This document shows positions 1 through 12,240 of a stretch of 64,000 bases of DNA, piece by piece; the first letter of the stretch is position 1, and the number at the start of each line of letters is the position of its first letter. The position numbers and the translations under genes are program-made. Source of the stretch: Aplectana chamaeleonis. Its lineage: Eukaryota > Nematoda > Chromadorea > Rhabditida > Cosmocercidae. The stretch covers positions 2,879,001 through 2,943,000 of the forward strand of contig JAPDOI010000038.1 in the NCBI GenBank assembly GCA_029168955.1, in the 5' to 3' direction. The notes below the pieces were generated by a model that saw only the letters and a program-made list of their open reading frames with translations, did not search any database and was not told where the DNA came from.

Positions 1-120
1 CTTGTCTCTCTAGGATGAATACCGAAGAAGGAACTACAAAAATTCGCCAGGAGCTGGAGAATATACAGTTGTAGGTCCAGAGCACAGTGTCTCATGGAAT
101 TTGGATAAGGTCAGTGAATA
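1..120 (+). other. Possible exon fragment of a neighbouring gene at the window edge
   Basis: CTCTCTAG at 5-12 looks like a splice acceptor. Read as an internal exon (13-111), the frame DEYRRRNYKNSPGAGEY is open to AAG followed by GTCAGTG, a plausible donor. Read in another frame it could be a last exon, with MNTEEGTTKIRQ ending in a stop at about 73. I recognise neither product. Both readings may be chance, since the window starts here. Confidence 0.25.
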
Positions 121-739
121 TCAATCAAATTCTTTGCTGTTCCATATTCGAGTGCGGCTCACTGTTCCATGGGTGCGTACGAAGTGTACAATGTTTTGTT
201 GACAATGTGGGGCTTAGCAAGGGTAATAATTCTAATGCCGATCGAAAACCGTTTCGTTTCTGCACAAACATATATAGTGCGCAAAACTCAGAGATTGTAA
301 TGTGTAGCAATCACTTGGCATTGTTTTATTCCCTCGTCTCATTGTCGTAGTCGTTTTCACTAGGGGCTCCTTATAGTAATGCTCTCGTTTCTTTGGACAC
401 CCCATACTCCGATGGAGCACTGCGAAGTTTGCCAGACAAAAGTCCCTATTAGATGTTTCCGTTATTTATTCTCGGCTCAAAAGAAGATGTTTAACGCATG
501 AATACCGCAGAATTTTGTGCTCAACTTGGCAATGTACATTGAGCCGATAGAGGGCAAAATGCTTGCTAGATCCCGTCAACTGAGAAGGGAGGCCTGTTAC
601 CTTCCGGTGGCGATTTGGAAAATCATGTTGTCGTTACAGTAGGTCTGTGAGAGCATATAAATGACCCGTGCTTGAAATTGGCCGAATGGCCGCGGTGATT
701 CCAAAAACGGCATCTTTATGACTTCAAAAAAGGTAAAGG
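121..739. other. No recognised feature
   Basis: I see short overlapping ORFs on both strands but no splice-supported exon, repeat pair or RNA gene. Confidence 0.4.
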
Positions 740-1335
740 TAACTAACTCATCAGGGAATTTTCGGGGCGTTCAAGAAAAATTTTTCGATTCGGCTCAAAA
801 CTTTCAACGGGGGTTTTTGTGGGCGCTGAACCCGATTCTGTGGTATATTCCTCGCTAAACTTAGGGTTACTGTAGGTAAAGGTGGGCATGATGCCTTTTA
901 ACTGGCGGTACGTACCTTAAAATTTTGAAAATCGGAAAATGGAGCTCAAATTCGTGCTAAGCGTCAAAATAACACCCACAATGAAAATTTGAGTCAAATC
1001 TGAGACTTTGACCAAGCTGCCGTATACCCACCGTAACCTGCCGCAATATAACGAAAATCGATGAACGGCTTGCAGATTCGTGTTAGACAGCCCGAATAGC
1101 CACTGTGTACAAGTTTTGAGGCTATTTGACAGTAGGATTCTAGAAACCGTCCAAAGTCGCGTCAGGGCAGCGAATTTTCCCTATTTTGAAGCTTCGGACC
1201 AAATCGAATGGAACCTTCCAAATATTGAGAAATGGGCCTCAGATTCATAATCAGCACCTAGAACAACCTCCAGAAACTAGTTTTAACCTCAATCTGAGAC
1301 AATTATTTGAACGCTCTGAAAATTGTCATTCGTGT
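740..1335. repeat. Dispersed repeat, copy 1
   Basis: This stretch shares ordered motifs with 56290-57170 and 29030-29190. They include CGGCTCAAAACTTTC, CTCAAATTCGTGCT, GAGTCAAATCTGAGACTTTG and GATTCGTGTTAGACAGCCC. The ORF at 1186-1431 belongs to the same repeat and is not supported as a gene. The family is not one I can name. Confidence 0.6.
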
Positions 1336-2255
1336 ACCCCTTTTCTTTTGGCAAAGCTATGGAAATGCCCACTCTTAGGAATCTCCTGTAAATCTCTGAG
1401 GCATTCAGCCGCTTCTGAGTATGGGATATAATGTAGCACTGCCCTCCCCCTAGAACATATTAGAATGGCTTCTCGAAACTCCATGTAATGTGTGCAACCC
1501 TCCCTTGTGAGTGATCTCTGAAGCCCAGTTCATAGTTTCCCGACTGACGTCGGACGAGGTAATTAAGTGTGATAAGGTAAGATAGATAAAGTGGAAAGGA
1601 TATGGTTATATATTCGACAGTTGATGTGGACTTCTACAATGTCGATCGGTAAACTGTGAAAGGGGCTCAAGGCACAATCCCTGCTCGAAAACTGCGTTTA
1701 AAACACATGCGGAAAGTTATGGGCAAGAGGAGCTCGGTGCGGGTAGCGTGCGGAAGGGGGAAATTTTAGCTATGTTGAATTTCTGGTGCAAAATATGGCG
1801 ATGTACGCAATTTCGCGTATCCCTATTTCGAAAACAAGAATGGTTTGTTCCTTTGCGTGCGGAGCGGGGGAAAAGACATGGGAAATAGTGGGAAAGAAGG
1901 AGATTCTTTTTTGATTGGAATTCCACACGGGACCAACTAGCTTGAATGGACTGATGATTCGAAAAGAAAAGACGGCTCAAATCCTCCATTCTTATGCATC
2001 CAGACCAGAACCTAACACTGGCGATGGCATTCATTTCACCGGAATATATCTGGGACCTTACCCATTATTGAAACTTCAGCCCTCCGTGAAACCGCTAGTT
2101 CTTCCCCGCTATAGACACCTCAGATCTTCTCACCTTCGAAAGAGATTGTTTCCCTTCACATAACATAACTCCTTTGTCTCACCATTACATCTCTATTTTT
2201 CGTTCCCCCTCACAAAGGGCCTACAATAAGTAAGCCAGGCCGATCCGGATGAAAT
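1336..2255. other. No recognised feature
   Basis: Two overlapping ORFs on opposite strands (1717-2034 minus, 1915-2163 plus) show no family motif or splice context. I find nothing else. Confidence 0.35.
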
Positions 2256-2390
2256 AGTTTAAAGGCACAGTACACCCTCAGATATGAATTTTGAGATTTT
2301 TGTGTAATTGTGTAGAAGGCCTCTCCTGTATAACACGTGCCAAATGCGAGATCTCAATTCCTCCAAATAAGTGACTCAGAATGGAAATTT
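2256..2390. repeat. End of a TTAA-type element (AAAGGCACAGTA end)
   Basis: TTTAAAGGCACAGTACACCC is followed by a stretch that recurs almost word for word at 23309-23420 (TGTATAACACGTGCCAAATG). The reverse complement of the same end appears at 21440-21465. Only one end is clear here. Confidence 0.65.
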
Positions 2391-2394
2391 ACGA

Positions 2395-2635
2395 CTAAAT
2401 TTTACTAGATTACGACAAAAAATTTAGTAAATTACCAGAGAATTTTACTAGATTTGGGCAAATATTATTCGAAAATTTCACGTAAATCTCTAAAATTTAT
2501 TCGAAATCTAGTAAATTTTACTAGTATTTTACTCGTATTTTCACTAAAATTTACCAGTGTTTTACTAGTCTTTTTTTTACTAAAATTTACTGGTAAATTA
2601 CTCGTTTTTTACTAAAAATTATTGCGATTTCGAAC
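2395..2635. repeat. Degenerate TTTACTAG-type low-complexity repeat
   Basis: Variants of TAAATTTTACTAG and TTTACTGGTAAATTAC recur at irregular spacing. The same vocabulary forms the patch at 12020-12240. Confidence 0.7.
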
Positions 2636-3743
2636 ACTTTTTCAATACACTGATTTTATTACAAATAACGATACAACACTTTACATAATTATTTTTCATC
2701 TCAATTCAAAAAAGAATACAACAGTCACACTTGCATATTTAACAGAAACAATAATTTACGAGATCCATAACACCAATGACCGGATTCACAGACAGAAAAA
2801 AAAACAAATTTCTACTTACAGAGATGCACTGTGTTTCAAATTACTTGCGAAAACCAAAAAACACCTGCACAGACGCTCGCGGTTGTTCAGATAGAATTTT
2901 GATTGCCGACAGTGCAGCTTTATTAACTACACAGTTAATAAAGTAGATCAAATATGATATAATTATCAACTCTTCTACACCAAATCCTTGAATCTTTCTT
3001 TCATACAGTTTGATACTATTCTTCTCGCAACATTTATCTGGCTAGGTTTTGCCAATAATGGCTTCTTCAGACTTTCAAAAATGCAATAACTTTTGCGCTA
3101 CCAATAGGAACAAAGCTATTATACAACGCTAGAGAAACATACCAAATTCAAAAATGATTGGCAGCGAGAGGGTTGAGAGCGCTGAATATCGTAGGTGTTA
3201 CAGGGTGTTATAGACAATACATACGACAATTATGGTCATGTAGGATTTGCTCACCAGCCGCATTAAAGAATGAGAATATCCATGGTGATTCTCAAGTGAG
3301 GGAGGAGAGACTCGGTATTACAGGGAGTACTAAATATTTTAGAATAATCTAATAAATCGATTGTTCGCCACAATCTCGGAATGGTTTGAGCTCTCTTTGG
3401 TGTTCAGACATCAAGCAAGGGGGAAAACATTCTATAATCCATAGCAGACTGGAAATTTTCCCATTCACAGATTCAAAGTTATCTTTACTCTGCCATCAAT
3501 TAAGGAAAGCTTGAGTACTGCTTGATGTCTGAAAATCGAATACAGCGCACGCCATTCCGGCATTGAAACGAAAAAAAATTGGCTGAAATATGCGAAATTA
3601 TTCGGTCCTCACTATGCTCGGTGTCAAGTGATCACCAAATCGTTTTTTTTTGCTTCCATAACCTTTCTTTCAAGTAGACGAATTAAGTGTCGGTGAAGGG
3701 TGAAGTACCAACACATCGGTTAGGGGCGCGCTTTCACAGCTAT

Positions 3744-3861
3744 GGCCTATTGCATACTTCCTGCGACGGGCGACGCGACATAGTGCTTGCCGTAGAAATC
3801 GACCGAATATCGATATTGCTGATATGCACTGTCGCTGTCGCGGGAAGTAGGCACTAGGCCT
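3744..3861. mobile_element. Small palindromic MITE, family 1
   Basis: The ends GGCCTATTGCATACTTCCTG and GGGAAGTAGGCACTAGGCC are inverted repeats. The interior ATCGACCGAATATCGAT and CTGATATGCACTGTCGC recur at 6850-6973. Confidence 0.75.
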
Positions 3862-3942
3862 AAGAGTCGTTGTTCGATGTTCCGAGGTAGGGATAGGAGG
3901 CAGTATTTGTAACGCCCTTCGGTGTTTATTTAGACTGTCTTA

Positions 3943-4442
3943 GGCCCCCGTCAGACCTCGTCGAAAAACCTGCTGAGTCCGAATGAGTTCGCGGCGGAAA
4001 AACCGTCCTCGACCGTCTGCAACCGACTGAGTTCGGTTGCCCCAACCGCCACCCAGTTCCTCTGCGAAACACGCAGACGATAGTCAGCGGCTGCAGTAGG
4101 TGGGGGCAGAGCGCAGACGACGAAAGTCGGGATACGGCGGAACTCGGCAGGTCGCAGTCGGCCAAAGAAAATGCACCCAAATCACGTGAGAAACTCCTAT
4201 ATTGACCGCGTGGGGTGAGGGACGATTTCGGTTGGGACGCAGCGGGACTCAGGGGACTCAGTCGGTGCCTTGGCCCCGCCCTTGTACGCATGAGAACCAT
4301 CAGTATCGACCAGGGGATTGCGGTGGGCACCAGACGGTCGCAGTCGGACTCAGTGGGTTGATTTTTTTGCACCCGTCTCCCACGAATTCGGTGCGTATCG
4401 ATCCGGTGGGACTCAATAGATCCACCGACTCTGACGGGGTCC
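3943..4442. mobile_element. Non-autonomous TIR element, GGCCCCCGTCAGA ends, copy 1
   Basis: Terminal inverted repeats GGCCCCCGTCAGA and TCTGACGGGGTCC bound about 500 bp. The interior matches 25178-25630 in the opposite orientation, for example TTGCACCCGTCTCCCACG and GATTTCGGTTGGGACGCAG. The ORFs at 3926-4567 and 4202-4555 lie in it and are not genes. Confidence 0.8.
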
Positions 4443-4800
4443 ATAAGCTTGTAACACCTACGACACTCAGCGCTCGCAACCCCTCGCTGGCAATCATTCT
4501 TGGATTTGATATATCTTTCCAGCAGATTGTATCGTATCTTTGTACTTATTGTTAGCAAGTACGCCATTGCATTTTTTGAGCTTTCGAGAAACCATTATTG
4601 GCAAATGATAGTCAGATAAAAGATGCAAGAAGAAGAGTATCAAACTTTCATGAAAGAAAGATTCTTGGATTTGCTCGGGAATAGTGATGGATGTATCATT
4701 TATTCCACAAATTAATTGTGTAGTGATTGGAGCTCCACTTTAAGCAATCAAAGTTCTATTTAAGAATCACAGGTGTTCGTGCTGGCGTCGAAGTAGGAGC

Positions 4801-6540
4801 TCTCACGGGTCCTACTAAAATTTCAATACACACAATCACACCAATAGTGATGCAGTCTGACATCAACTAAATGAAAATCCGAAGCCCTCATTGACAGCTA
4901 GGTCCAATCGCATGCTCTGATAGTAAGAGAGAATGTGTCTTCTTCTCTCGTAATCACTGCAAGGGACAAATTTTCATACAGCAATAAGGATAAAATCAAA
5001 GATAAATTCGAAACTCCATATTTCAGGCGTGCACGGATTATAATAATTTTAAACTGCGATAACATGCCAAATTGGGGTATCTCTATTTCGCTCAGTAAAA
5101 CTTTTTACTATTCACCTCATCGATATTTCTCTTGTTGCACATACATAGTGCCCATATCACCAGGACCGGGCGTTTTTGAGAATTTTTGACGATTTACGAA
5201 ATTTTGGCCCAGAATCGTAACAAATCGTAACGAATTGTGATAAATCGATTGAGGGAACACTGATAAGGCGAAAACACTGATAAGGAAGATGAAATTTCAC
5301 CCTTTCCAAGCTGTTTGCTTATTTCATCCAGATTATTTTTTGAAAGTTCGTTTCTCGGACATTTCTAATTAAACGTAGTCAGCAGCGGAGTGGTTAAGTA
5401 TGGCGAAATATAATTATTGAGAGTGGTATTTAGGTATGACAGGCCGATCTGCTGCTCACATTATCGGCGTGAAAGAAATTTCCTCTCATTAGAGGAAGTC
5501 AATGGTCAAACTTGAGTGTTATAAAGTATTGACTATACGTTGGACCACAATCAGATTTACCGAGACCTCGGATTTTGGATAACTCAAAAAACAAAGGTCG
5601 CGGATATATGACTCAAAAGAATAGATTCTTAAGAAGGAGCTGGGCTTACAGTAGAGGGTAAAACGGGGAGTCGGTGCTCGGATCAATACGGGAATTACGT
5701 TTTTTTTCGGTGATACGGATTCTGAAAAACTCGGATTTTGACGTTTTTTCAGTGATCCGATATTTAGATCACCCGGATTTTGATTTTTCCCGGTGAGTCG
5801 GATTTCGAATCGCAAAAACTCCCAATCATCCGGATGTCTATGAGAGAATGAGTGAATCGGATCCAATGTATAGTATTGAAGAAACTCCATCAATGAACAC
5901 CACTGCCGTTAAACCTTGTCAGTAGCTCCAAAAAGTGAAATTTAACCACCGAAATTCTTCGACAAAAATGAAAAACACTCCAGACAGAGCATGATAGGGC
6001 ATTTGGACCCTACAAGGCCTAGACAGTAGTGGTTGCGTAATTTCTCAATGAAGCGTGATTTTTGCCTTTTCTGCAAAATTCGTTTGCTATATTTGCTACA
6101 TCGAATTTTTATTTTCCATAGAAGCACATTCGGAAAAGTTTGTAATTTATGCGAATCTTTGGCCCGCTGCTAAAAATAATAAAAGCTTTGAATGCGCTCA
6201 GCCGGCACTCCCATCAAATTTCAATTTGAAATTGAGATGCCACCAAGTTTCGCTGATATCGCAGGGAATGAATTGAATAGAGGGTCTACGCTTTCGAAAG
6301 TAATCACATCCTGCCGAAAACTAGCCTCGAAGTTCTGGACAAAGAATTCGAAAAGTCATTTGCTACAAACTATTTAATTCTGTGAGCTTTTTTCGAGTTC
6401 TCATCTAAAACAGTTCTTTTTTAACACGGATTATAACGCGAACAGTGGGGCGCCATCGCCATCATAGGATTGCATAACGCCGCACCGTTCAGTTGCGAAA
6501 GTAAAAACGAGGCCCAAAACAGAGTTCATACTACCATAAC
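4801..6540. other. No gene recognised; degenerate repeat traces
   Basis: A short stretch at 5385-5490 resembles the hairpin MITE of 12.5 kb (GTCAGCAGCGGAGTGG). At 5690-5850 variants of CGGATTTT recur loosely. The remaining ORFs show no motif I know. Confidence 0.35.
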
Positions 6541-6544
6541 GTCG

Positions 6545-6980
6545 CTCCGCGATGGGAGTATATGGCTGGCATCATAATTCTCGCGACTAGAGCCAACGAC
6601 CGCCTTCTCAGGCATATCGATTTTCGGTCGATGTTGATGGTAAATATTGCGTAGTGTCGCTCGTCGTTGAAGACATAGTCCTGGTTTAAACCCGTCCTTG
6701 AAGACATCGCGCAGGAGACCACGTTCTTGAATCTTGAACTGCGCCTCTCCAGTGATCGAAAATGCCAAAAGGGCCTCCAAGGGCCCTTTTGGCACTTTGG
6801 TTCACTAGAGAGGCCTAGTTTATCGAAAACATGGGAAGAGCCATTGTAAGGCCGGGATCATACTTCCAGCGACGAGCGACGGGACGCAATGTTTACCATC
6901 AGTATCGACCGAAAATCGATATACCTGATATGCACTGTCGCCGTCATCGGTCGCGGGAAGTATAATTCCGGCCTAAAACA
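6545..6980. mobile_element. Foldback of two opposed family-1 copies around a hairpin
   Basis: The segment 6545-6645 is the reverse complement of 6870-6973; both contain ATATCGATTTTCGGTCGAT in one reading direction. The centre is a tight hairpin at 6743-6814, where GCCTCTCCAGTGATC and TGCCAAAAGGGCC pair with GGGCCCTTTTGGCA and the complement of GCCTCTCTAGTGAAC. The full family-1 copy is 6850-6973. Confidence 0.75.
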
Positions 6981-6984
6981 AGAC

Positions 6985-9255
6985 CATGTTGAACACATCG
7001 TGAAATTGGATTTGAGCTTTGCATCAAAACCGTTTTCAAGTCTTTGTTGCAAGTAAAGTTTGTGCCAAAATGGTTTTCGAAAATTTTCCGCGGTCGCATG
7101 AACATTCTATGAGAGAGTGTTAGATGACCGACACCACATCCATTTTGAGCCAGCCAGAACTTTGGGTGTTTTTGAAGCATCAAGCTTCGTAAATGATCTT
7201 AGCCGACCGCAATTCTTCAGAATAACAGAAGAAAGCAAGATGATTTGCAACGCGCACTCTGTCTTCTCGAAACTCAAAAAAAGTTGCGTAATGAAGAAAT
7301 TCTATCGATTGAAAAGATTGCATATCTAATAATTGTGGAGCTCTCCTCTGTCAGGACTTATGTATTTCATACGAGCAACATTCTCTTCAGTGATGGGAGA
7401 CAAAATGCGAACACTTGGCGATGTTTCGGGGCTGTCGCTAGCCTGCGCGCCCTAATAATGACACTCGACGCGGCCGTTCGCACAACGCTTCACAAGGCTT
7501 CTGTCTTGCAACTGTTTATCGCAGCTCTTAATTGTAAGTACCAGCGCTGTGCGTTATAACGTCTTCTTCTTCAGATTTTACAACAGGAAAGTAGATAAAA
7601 TAACGCTCCTGATATGGGTCTGAGATAATCGCCAACAATTTGCTCTTGGAGGGGGGTCTGGGTCAATTTAGCCCTGTCCACACCTCATGCCGTACCATGT
7701 TAACGCTGTTTTCTTGGCAAAAATTATCGAATAAAGGAAGAAATATTTTTAACGCACACTCCTGGCAAGCACCACGCCATGAGTGACACGCCTAATTCAG
7801 GCATGGGTTAAATTCTCTTAGATCAAAGATGGGTTCAGGTTCATCCCGATTTTCAGAAAATATTTAATGTGGTGGGAAACCAGTGCCAATGAATCAATGA
7901 AAAAATGAAAATTGATGAAAAAGTCAAGAAACACATAACAGATAGACTATTTGCGGTTCAAAAAAGACCTGCACTCACCTTTCCTCAAAGCTGAGCCGCA
8001 CCTTTCGAAAACAAATGGTCCGAAGCCTCTAGAGAACGAGTGAAGTACGAGAACATCACCTGAAAGTAGACCTTTCATTATCAACTCAAAAGTACCTATC
8101 TTTTGAGCGAATTCGGGATTAAGATTATTGAGAAATATGAATATGAGTAGAAAAATGAATATCTACGTCGCATGCCGTGGTGAGTGATATTGATCCCACA
8201 TGCCACGTGACTGATAATATCAATGCGGTAGATCACTTGCCCAACTACTGTACGCCGCGTTTGAGATTTTTAAAAAGGAATGTGGCGTGCTTTTCACGCT
8301 TCAACTTCACGTATAATGAATAAAATCCTTCCGTAAATAACGTTTTGCTGGCGATAAAGCTAAAAAGTGGGGCTAAAGTCTGATAAACGGAAATGATGGC
8401 TTTTAACTGCAAAGTTCGAAAAGATTTCCAATAGTCAAAATCGTTCTCGAAAAAGTTTTCTAGAATAAGGCAAATGGTTACAGCTGAAGTTTGCAAAGCT
8501 AAGAATCAAATTTTGGCTTACACCCGAATATTCAGGAGCAGCGATTCTGAAAAATTCATTCAATTTAAGTTAAAACAACACAACGTGATTTGGTTTTTCA
8601 ATGCTACACTGAATTTTTGCTATTTATTAAACAAGTGCGCAGCCAAATCAATGGTACATCATTTCACTGGATTTTTAGCACTTCCTCCGAGTTGCATGCC
8701 AAATCATACACAAGAAGCATTTCAATTCTTTTAACGAGATTGTCACAACTTCTTCAATGCCAAATCTTTTGTAGCGAAGCAAAACAGTTACAAATGCATA
8801 TATGTACGGAAGGTTAATTACGACAGCATGCGATTAGAGGCAAACAGAACAAAAACAAAATACTTGTTTACTTAAGAGCACCCGCTACATAAAACTCTAG
8901 CAGAAAGTGTGGCCGTCTGATCCATCCATGTTGGAAATTGATGTGAAACAAGTCTAGTCCAAACAGTTCGCTAGTCTTGGGTCTAGGCGGAATGTGCCGA
9001 TCGCACTTCTTCGTAAATAGAGCCGGCGTCGAAATACATAACTTGCATAGAATGGGCGCGATCAGTAGGTCTTTGTCCACATTCAAGAAAGCTCTCTAGG
9101 TTTACCTGAGGTATGGAAACGATTCTTAGCTATGAGCAATTGATTTTGTGTTGTTTCATTACTTGTTTGTTTTTTAGTTGTTTTATGGACACGGGTTCGG
9201 CTTCAGCCTCGCAGACACAGCGCGCATGGGACATGGCGTCGAATATATGGCCTAG
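6985..9255. other. No recognised feature
   Basis: Several ORFs of 60-104 codons lie here (for example 7245-7559 plus and 8245-8496 minus), but none has a family motif, credible splice sites or a repeat partner in the window. Confidence 0.35.
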
Positions 9256-9261
9256 TACACA

Positions 9262-10008
9262 GCCACGTAAGCGACACACCTAATTTTACGCACAAATCAG
9301 AATTTCCTTCTAAATCCGTGTTGATTGAAGTTTTTTGGGATTTCGCGGAGTACTTACGAGTTTCTAAAGGTGGATAATCACTGAATGATCATTGTTCACT
9401 CTGTTGACAAAATGTGTTCACTTAATCGAGTTGGCTCCATGCCATTGCTCACCTGCGTGCGTACGCGTCACGGTCCGGCAAGAGTCGCGCGCGCGGCGAA
9501 CGCGGAAAAGCCGCCATCGTGTGAAAGAGTCATCTGCACCATATACGGCAAAACGTTTATCATTAGGGGCATAGAACGAACACAGCAATCCAAATAATGC
9601 TCCAAAACATGCTAGTTTACTTGATTTTACTTGAATGCTGGGATATCGCTTCGCCGCTCTTCCCGCCGCGCGCGACGCTCACCGACCGCAACGCAGAACG
9701 CACGGGTGAGCAATGACCGCTCCCAAATCGAGTTGAACACAATCGTACGGCGTACAAAGTACGCCAGCGACTTGGAATATCAGCCCTCATGAACTCAGGT
9801 TAAAAACATGAGCGAGCTGGCTCACTATTGCCGGGATTACCTTTTTTATGAATCGCAGGGGGATATGATCCGGTGTATCTGAGAACGAATTCGACCACTC
9901 GGCCAAAAGCTCAGATAGTTCCCCTTGATACTGTGAAAACTTTCACTTATACGTTATCGCGGTGAATTAACGATTTGCGCGTAAAATTGGGTGTGTCGCG
10001 TACGTGGC
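9262..10008. mobile_element. Palindromic element, ~750 bp
   Basis: GCCACGTAAGCGACACACC at the left end pairs with GGTGTGTCGCGTACGTGGC read as its complement at the right end. Inside, TCGAGTTGGCTCC with the following GC-rich block near 9430-9500 pairs with the block ending CAAATCGAGTTGAACAC near 9745. ORFs at 9385-9597 lie in the left arm. Confidence 0.8.
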
Positions 10009-10045
10009 TTAAGCCCAAGGGTTCGTCGTGTAATAGATTAAATTG

Positions 10046-10279
10046 AAATGAATTGGGTGCAAAACTAGTTGGGTGGGCTACTCAGAATTCAAGAGAGGAA
10101 TGAATGATACCGCTTCAAAAATCGTTCAATATTATGAAATTTCTAGCAAAATACGAGTGATAATGTTATCATGCACCTAACGGAAATTTTTTCCTTTTAA
10201 TGGACGAATCTTTTCATTTCCATTGGTGAATCTCAAGTGTTTCCCCAAACTAGTTTTGCACCTTGAATCGAATTGAATA
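10046..10279. mobile_element. Short palindromic MITE
   Basis: ATTGAAATGAATTGGGTGCA and AAACTAGTTGGG at the left pair with the complement of CCAAACTAGTTTTGCACC and GAATCGAATTGAAT at the right. Confidence 0.65.
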
Positions 10280-10499
10280 CAGAAAACAACACACAACTGA
10301 ATAATCAAAACAACGAACTAGTCAAAGGAAATGGATTAAGACGTCAGCAAGCTGGCGGAGTTGGAGTCATCGGCCAATCAATCGATCAGGTCAAATCGTG
10401 TCAAATCGAGACAAAGCTTGACGTGAATGGCGATGAGTGCGTTTGGCCTACTATGCCTTCTCTGGCCTCTATTGTCGTAAACTACCTTCTCCGATTTCT

Positions 10500-11075
10500 C
10501 CGCATCTCTTCCGTCTCGTTCTCTGGGGGGAAGGGGGCAAGCGCCGCAGGGGAGCAGGGGCCTCCCCTGGGGCGGTATGCATGAACGCTCCGACGAGGGT
10601 CAGGGAGCCGCTCCGGGTCTTATGCGCGCAGCGTCGAGCCACGGGACGGCACCGAAGGGCATGGCGTAAATTGGGGTGTTGCGTACGTGAATGCACTTTC
10701 CGACGCAAACTTTACGTGTGCAATTTCTGTCGTCCCAGTCGCGTTTGCCTCTAATTATTAAGATGCATGGGATGTTGTCAAAAAAGTACCAAAGAGCGAC
10801 TGACATCACGAAACAATGCCGCGTGGCGTAGAGTTTACTGTAGAAGATGCATTCCCTTCCGCAACACACCAATTTACGCCAAGCACTTGGGGCCGTCCCG
10901 TGACTCGAAGTTACGTGCATGGGACGCGGAGCAGCTCTGACCTTCTTCGCAGCGTTCATGCATGCCGCCCCTGAAGCCCCCCTCGGGAGAGGTCTCTGCT
11001 GTCGCTCCTTTAAGTCGAAAACGGGCTCTATTGTCCGACGCTTGCCCCCCCCCCCTCGCAGAGTTTGAGAGGGTT
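10500..11075. mobile_element. GC-rich foldback with GGGGCGGTATGCATG inner arms
   Basis: GGGGCGGTATGCATGAACGC at 10569 is the complement of the block ending at 10971. Outside it, GGGGGGAAGGGGGCAAGCG near 10523 pairs with CGCTTGCCCCCCCCCC near 11037. The ORFs at 10437-10754, 10469-10708 and 10600-10959 fall inside. The end motif recurs at 28691 and 56653. Confidence 0.75.
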
Positions 11076-12010
11076 ATGGAGAACCACAAGCAGCACACGT
11101 CAATGCAACAAAAAATAATGCGCGTTAGGATAGAAGTATAAGGAAGAGATTGTCGGCAAAAAAAATGCAGCAACAGTAGATCATTAGCGCTCCGAGGCTA
11201 TTCAGCGGAAGCGCGCCGCTTGCCTGACGAGTGGGTGTGGCCTTGGAGTGTGAATGACTTGACGCCATGTCTGCGCGTCACGCGTGGGCATACGTCAGTT
11301 GCTCAATATGCGCGCTTCCCATAGCACGACACACCGCCGTCGTTCTTGAGCCCGAATGTGTCGGCACACCCCATTGAAGTTGAGCGCGTGAATAATCAGA
11401 GGACGCGCGAAGATTTTTCAATGTGAGCGCACATTTGATGGCGCGATACACAATTCTGATGTACGTGCGCACACATTGCCAATGTCACGACTGTTGGTTT
11501 TGAGTGTAGTGGTGCGGTCACAGATCATCCAAACTGTGCGCGAGTCAATTCAGAGGGCGCGTGTAGTTGGCGCATATGCACCTGGATGGCGCGATGCATT
11601 ACCTTTGCTCTTGAGCGTGGTTTTGCCGATTATCATTATTGAAGGCGAGCGCGCTCACGTCGGTGATGCGCGCGAACTCGATGCACTATGATCGCTTTCG
11701 CAATCAGCGAGCGCGTAAAGCAGCATTAATGTGTCTCACCGCGTTTTTCGAGGTTGTAGAATCGGCGTGATTTTTGTCGCAACATCTTGCTCGTGTCTCC
11801 GCATCGTCAACTATGAAATGTCGCATTGGTTTCGCGCGCTCATTGGACGTGTGCGTGAAGTTTCAACGATGTACGCCAGCCCAGGCGCGACTGCGCGTAG
11901 CGTACACCCGCCTTTCTCTTCACCAACTGCGTTCTCGCAACCATCCCGCCCATCAGGGAGAGGTCCAGTAGGTTTTCTACGTGCCTGGGTCAATCCTTCC
12001 CTCTTTTTAC
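11076..12010. other. GC-rich low-complexity stretch, no gene recognised
   Basis: GCGCG-type words recur every few tens of bases between about 11280 and 11760. Several frames stay open because of composition. I see no motif or exon structure. Confidence 0.4.
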
Positions 12011-12019
12011 GAGAAACTT

Positions 12020-12240
12020 CCGAAATCTCACAATTTAGTAAAAATCGAACAAATTTTAGTGAATTACCACTGGAGCTGATCATCTACAGTAAAATTTAGT
12101 AGTAAATCTCTAGTAATTTACTGAATTATCACCACTTACAGAGATTAGTGGAAAATCACTGGTAAAAAGGTCGTATTTTAGTAAAATAAACACATTTACC
12201 AGAGATTAGCCGTAAATCTCTGGTAAAATTGTCGTACTTT
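12020..12240. repeat. Degenerate TTTACTAG-type low-complexity repeat, second patch
   Basis: Words such as AGTAAAATTTAGTAGTAAA, CTCTAGTAATTTACTG and CCAGAGATTAGCCGTAAATC match the vocabulary of 2395-2635. Confidence 0.7.

Larger units (their letters stand above)
2870..4800. mobile_element. Foldback element (~1.9 kb) with diverged inverted arms
   Basis: The left arm, about 2870-3230, is the reverse complement of the right arm, about 4440-4800. Matching landmarks are GAATCTTTCTTTCAT (2992) with its complement near 4650, TTGCCAATAATGG (3048) with its complement near 4590, and GATTGGCAGCGAGAGG (3156) with GATTGCCAGCGAGGGG read backwards from about 4500. The arms are old and hold no intact ORF. 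The right arm is interrupted by the TIR element at 3943-4442. The extreme ends are uncertain. Confidence 0.7.

Noticed and set aside
3926..4567. 213-codon minus-strand ORF
   Set aside because: It is wholly explained by the TIR element at 3943-4442 and the adjoining foldback arm, with a shadow ORF on the other strand.
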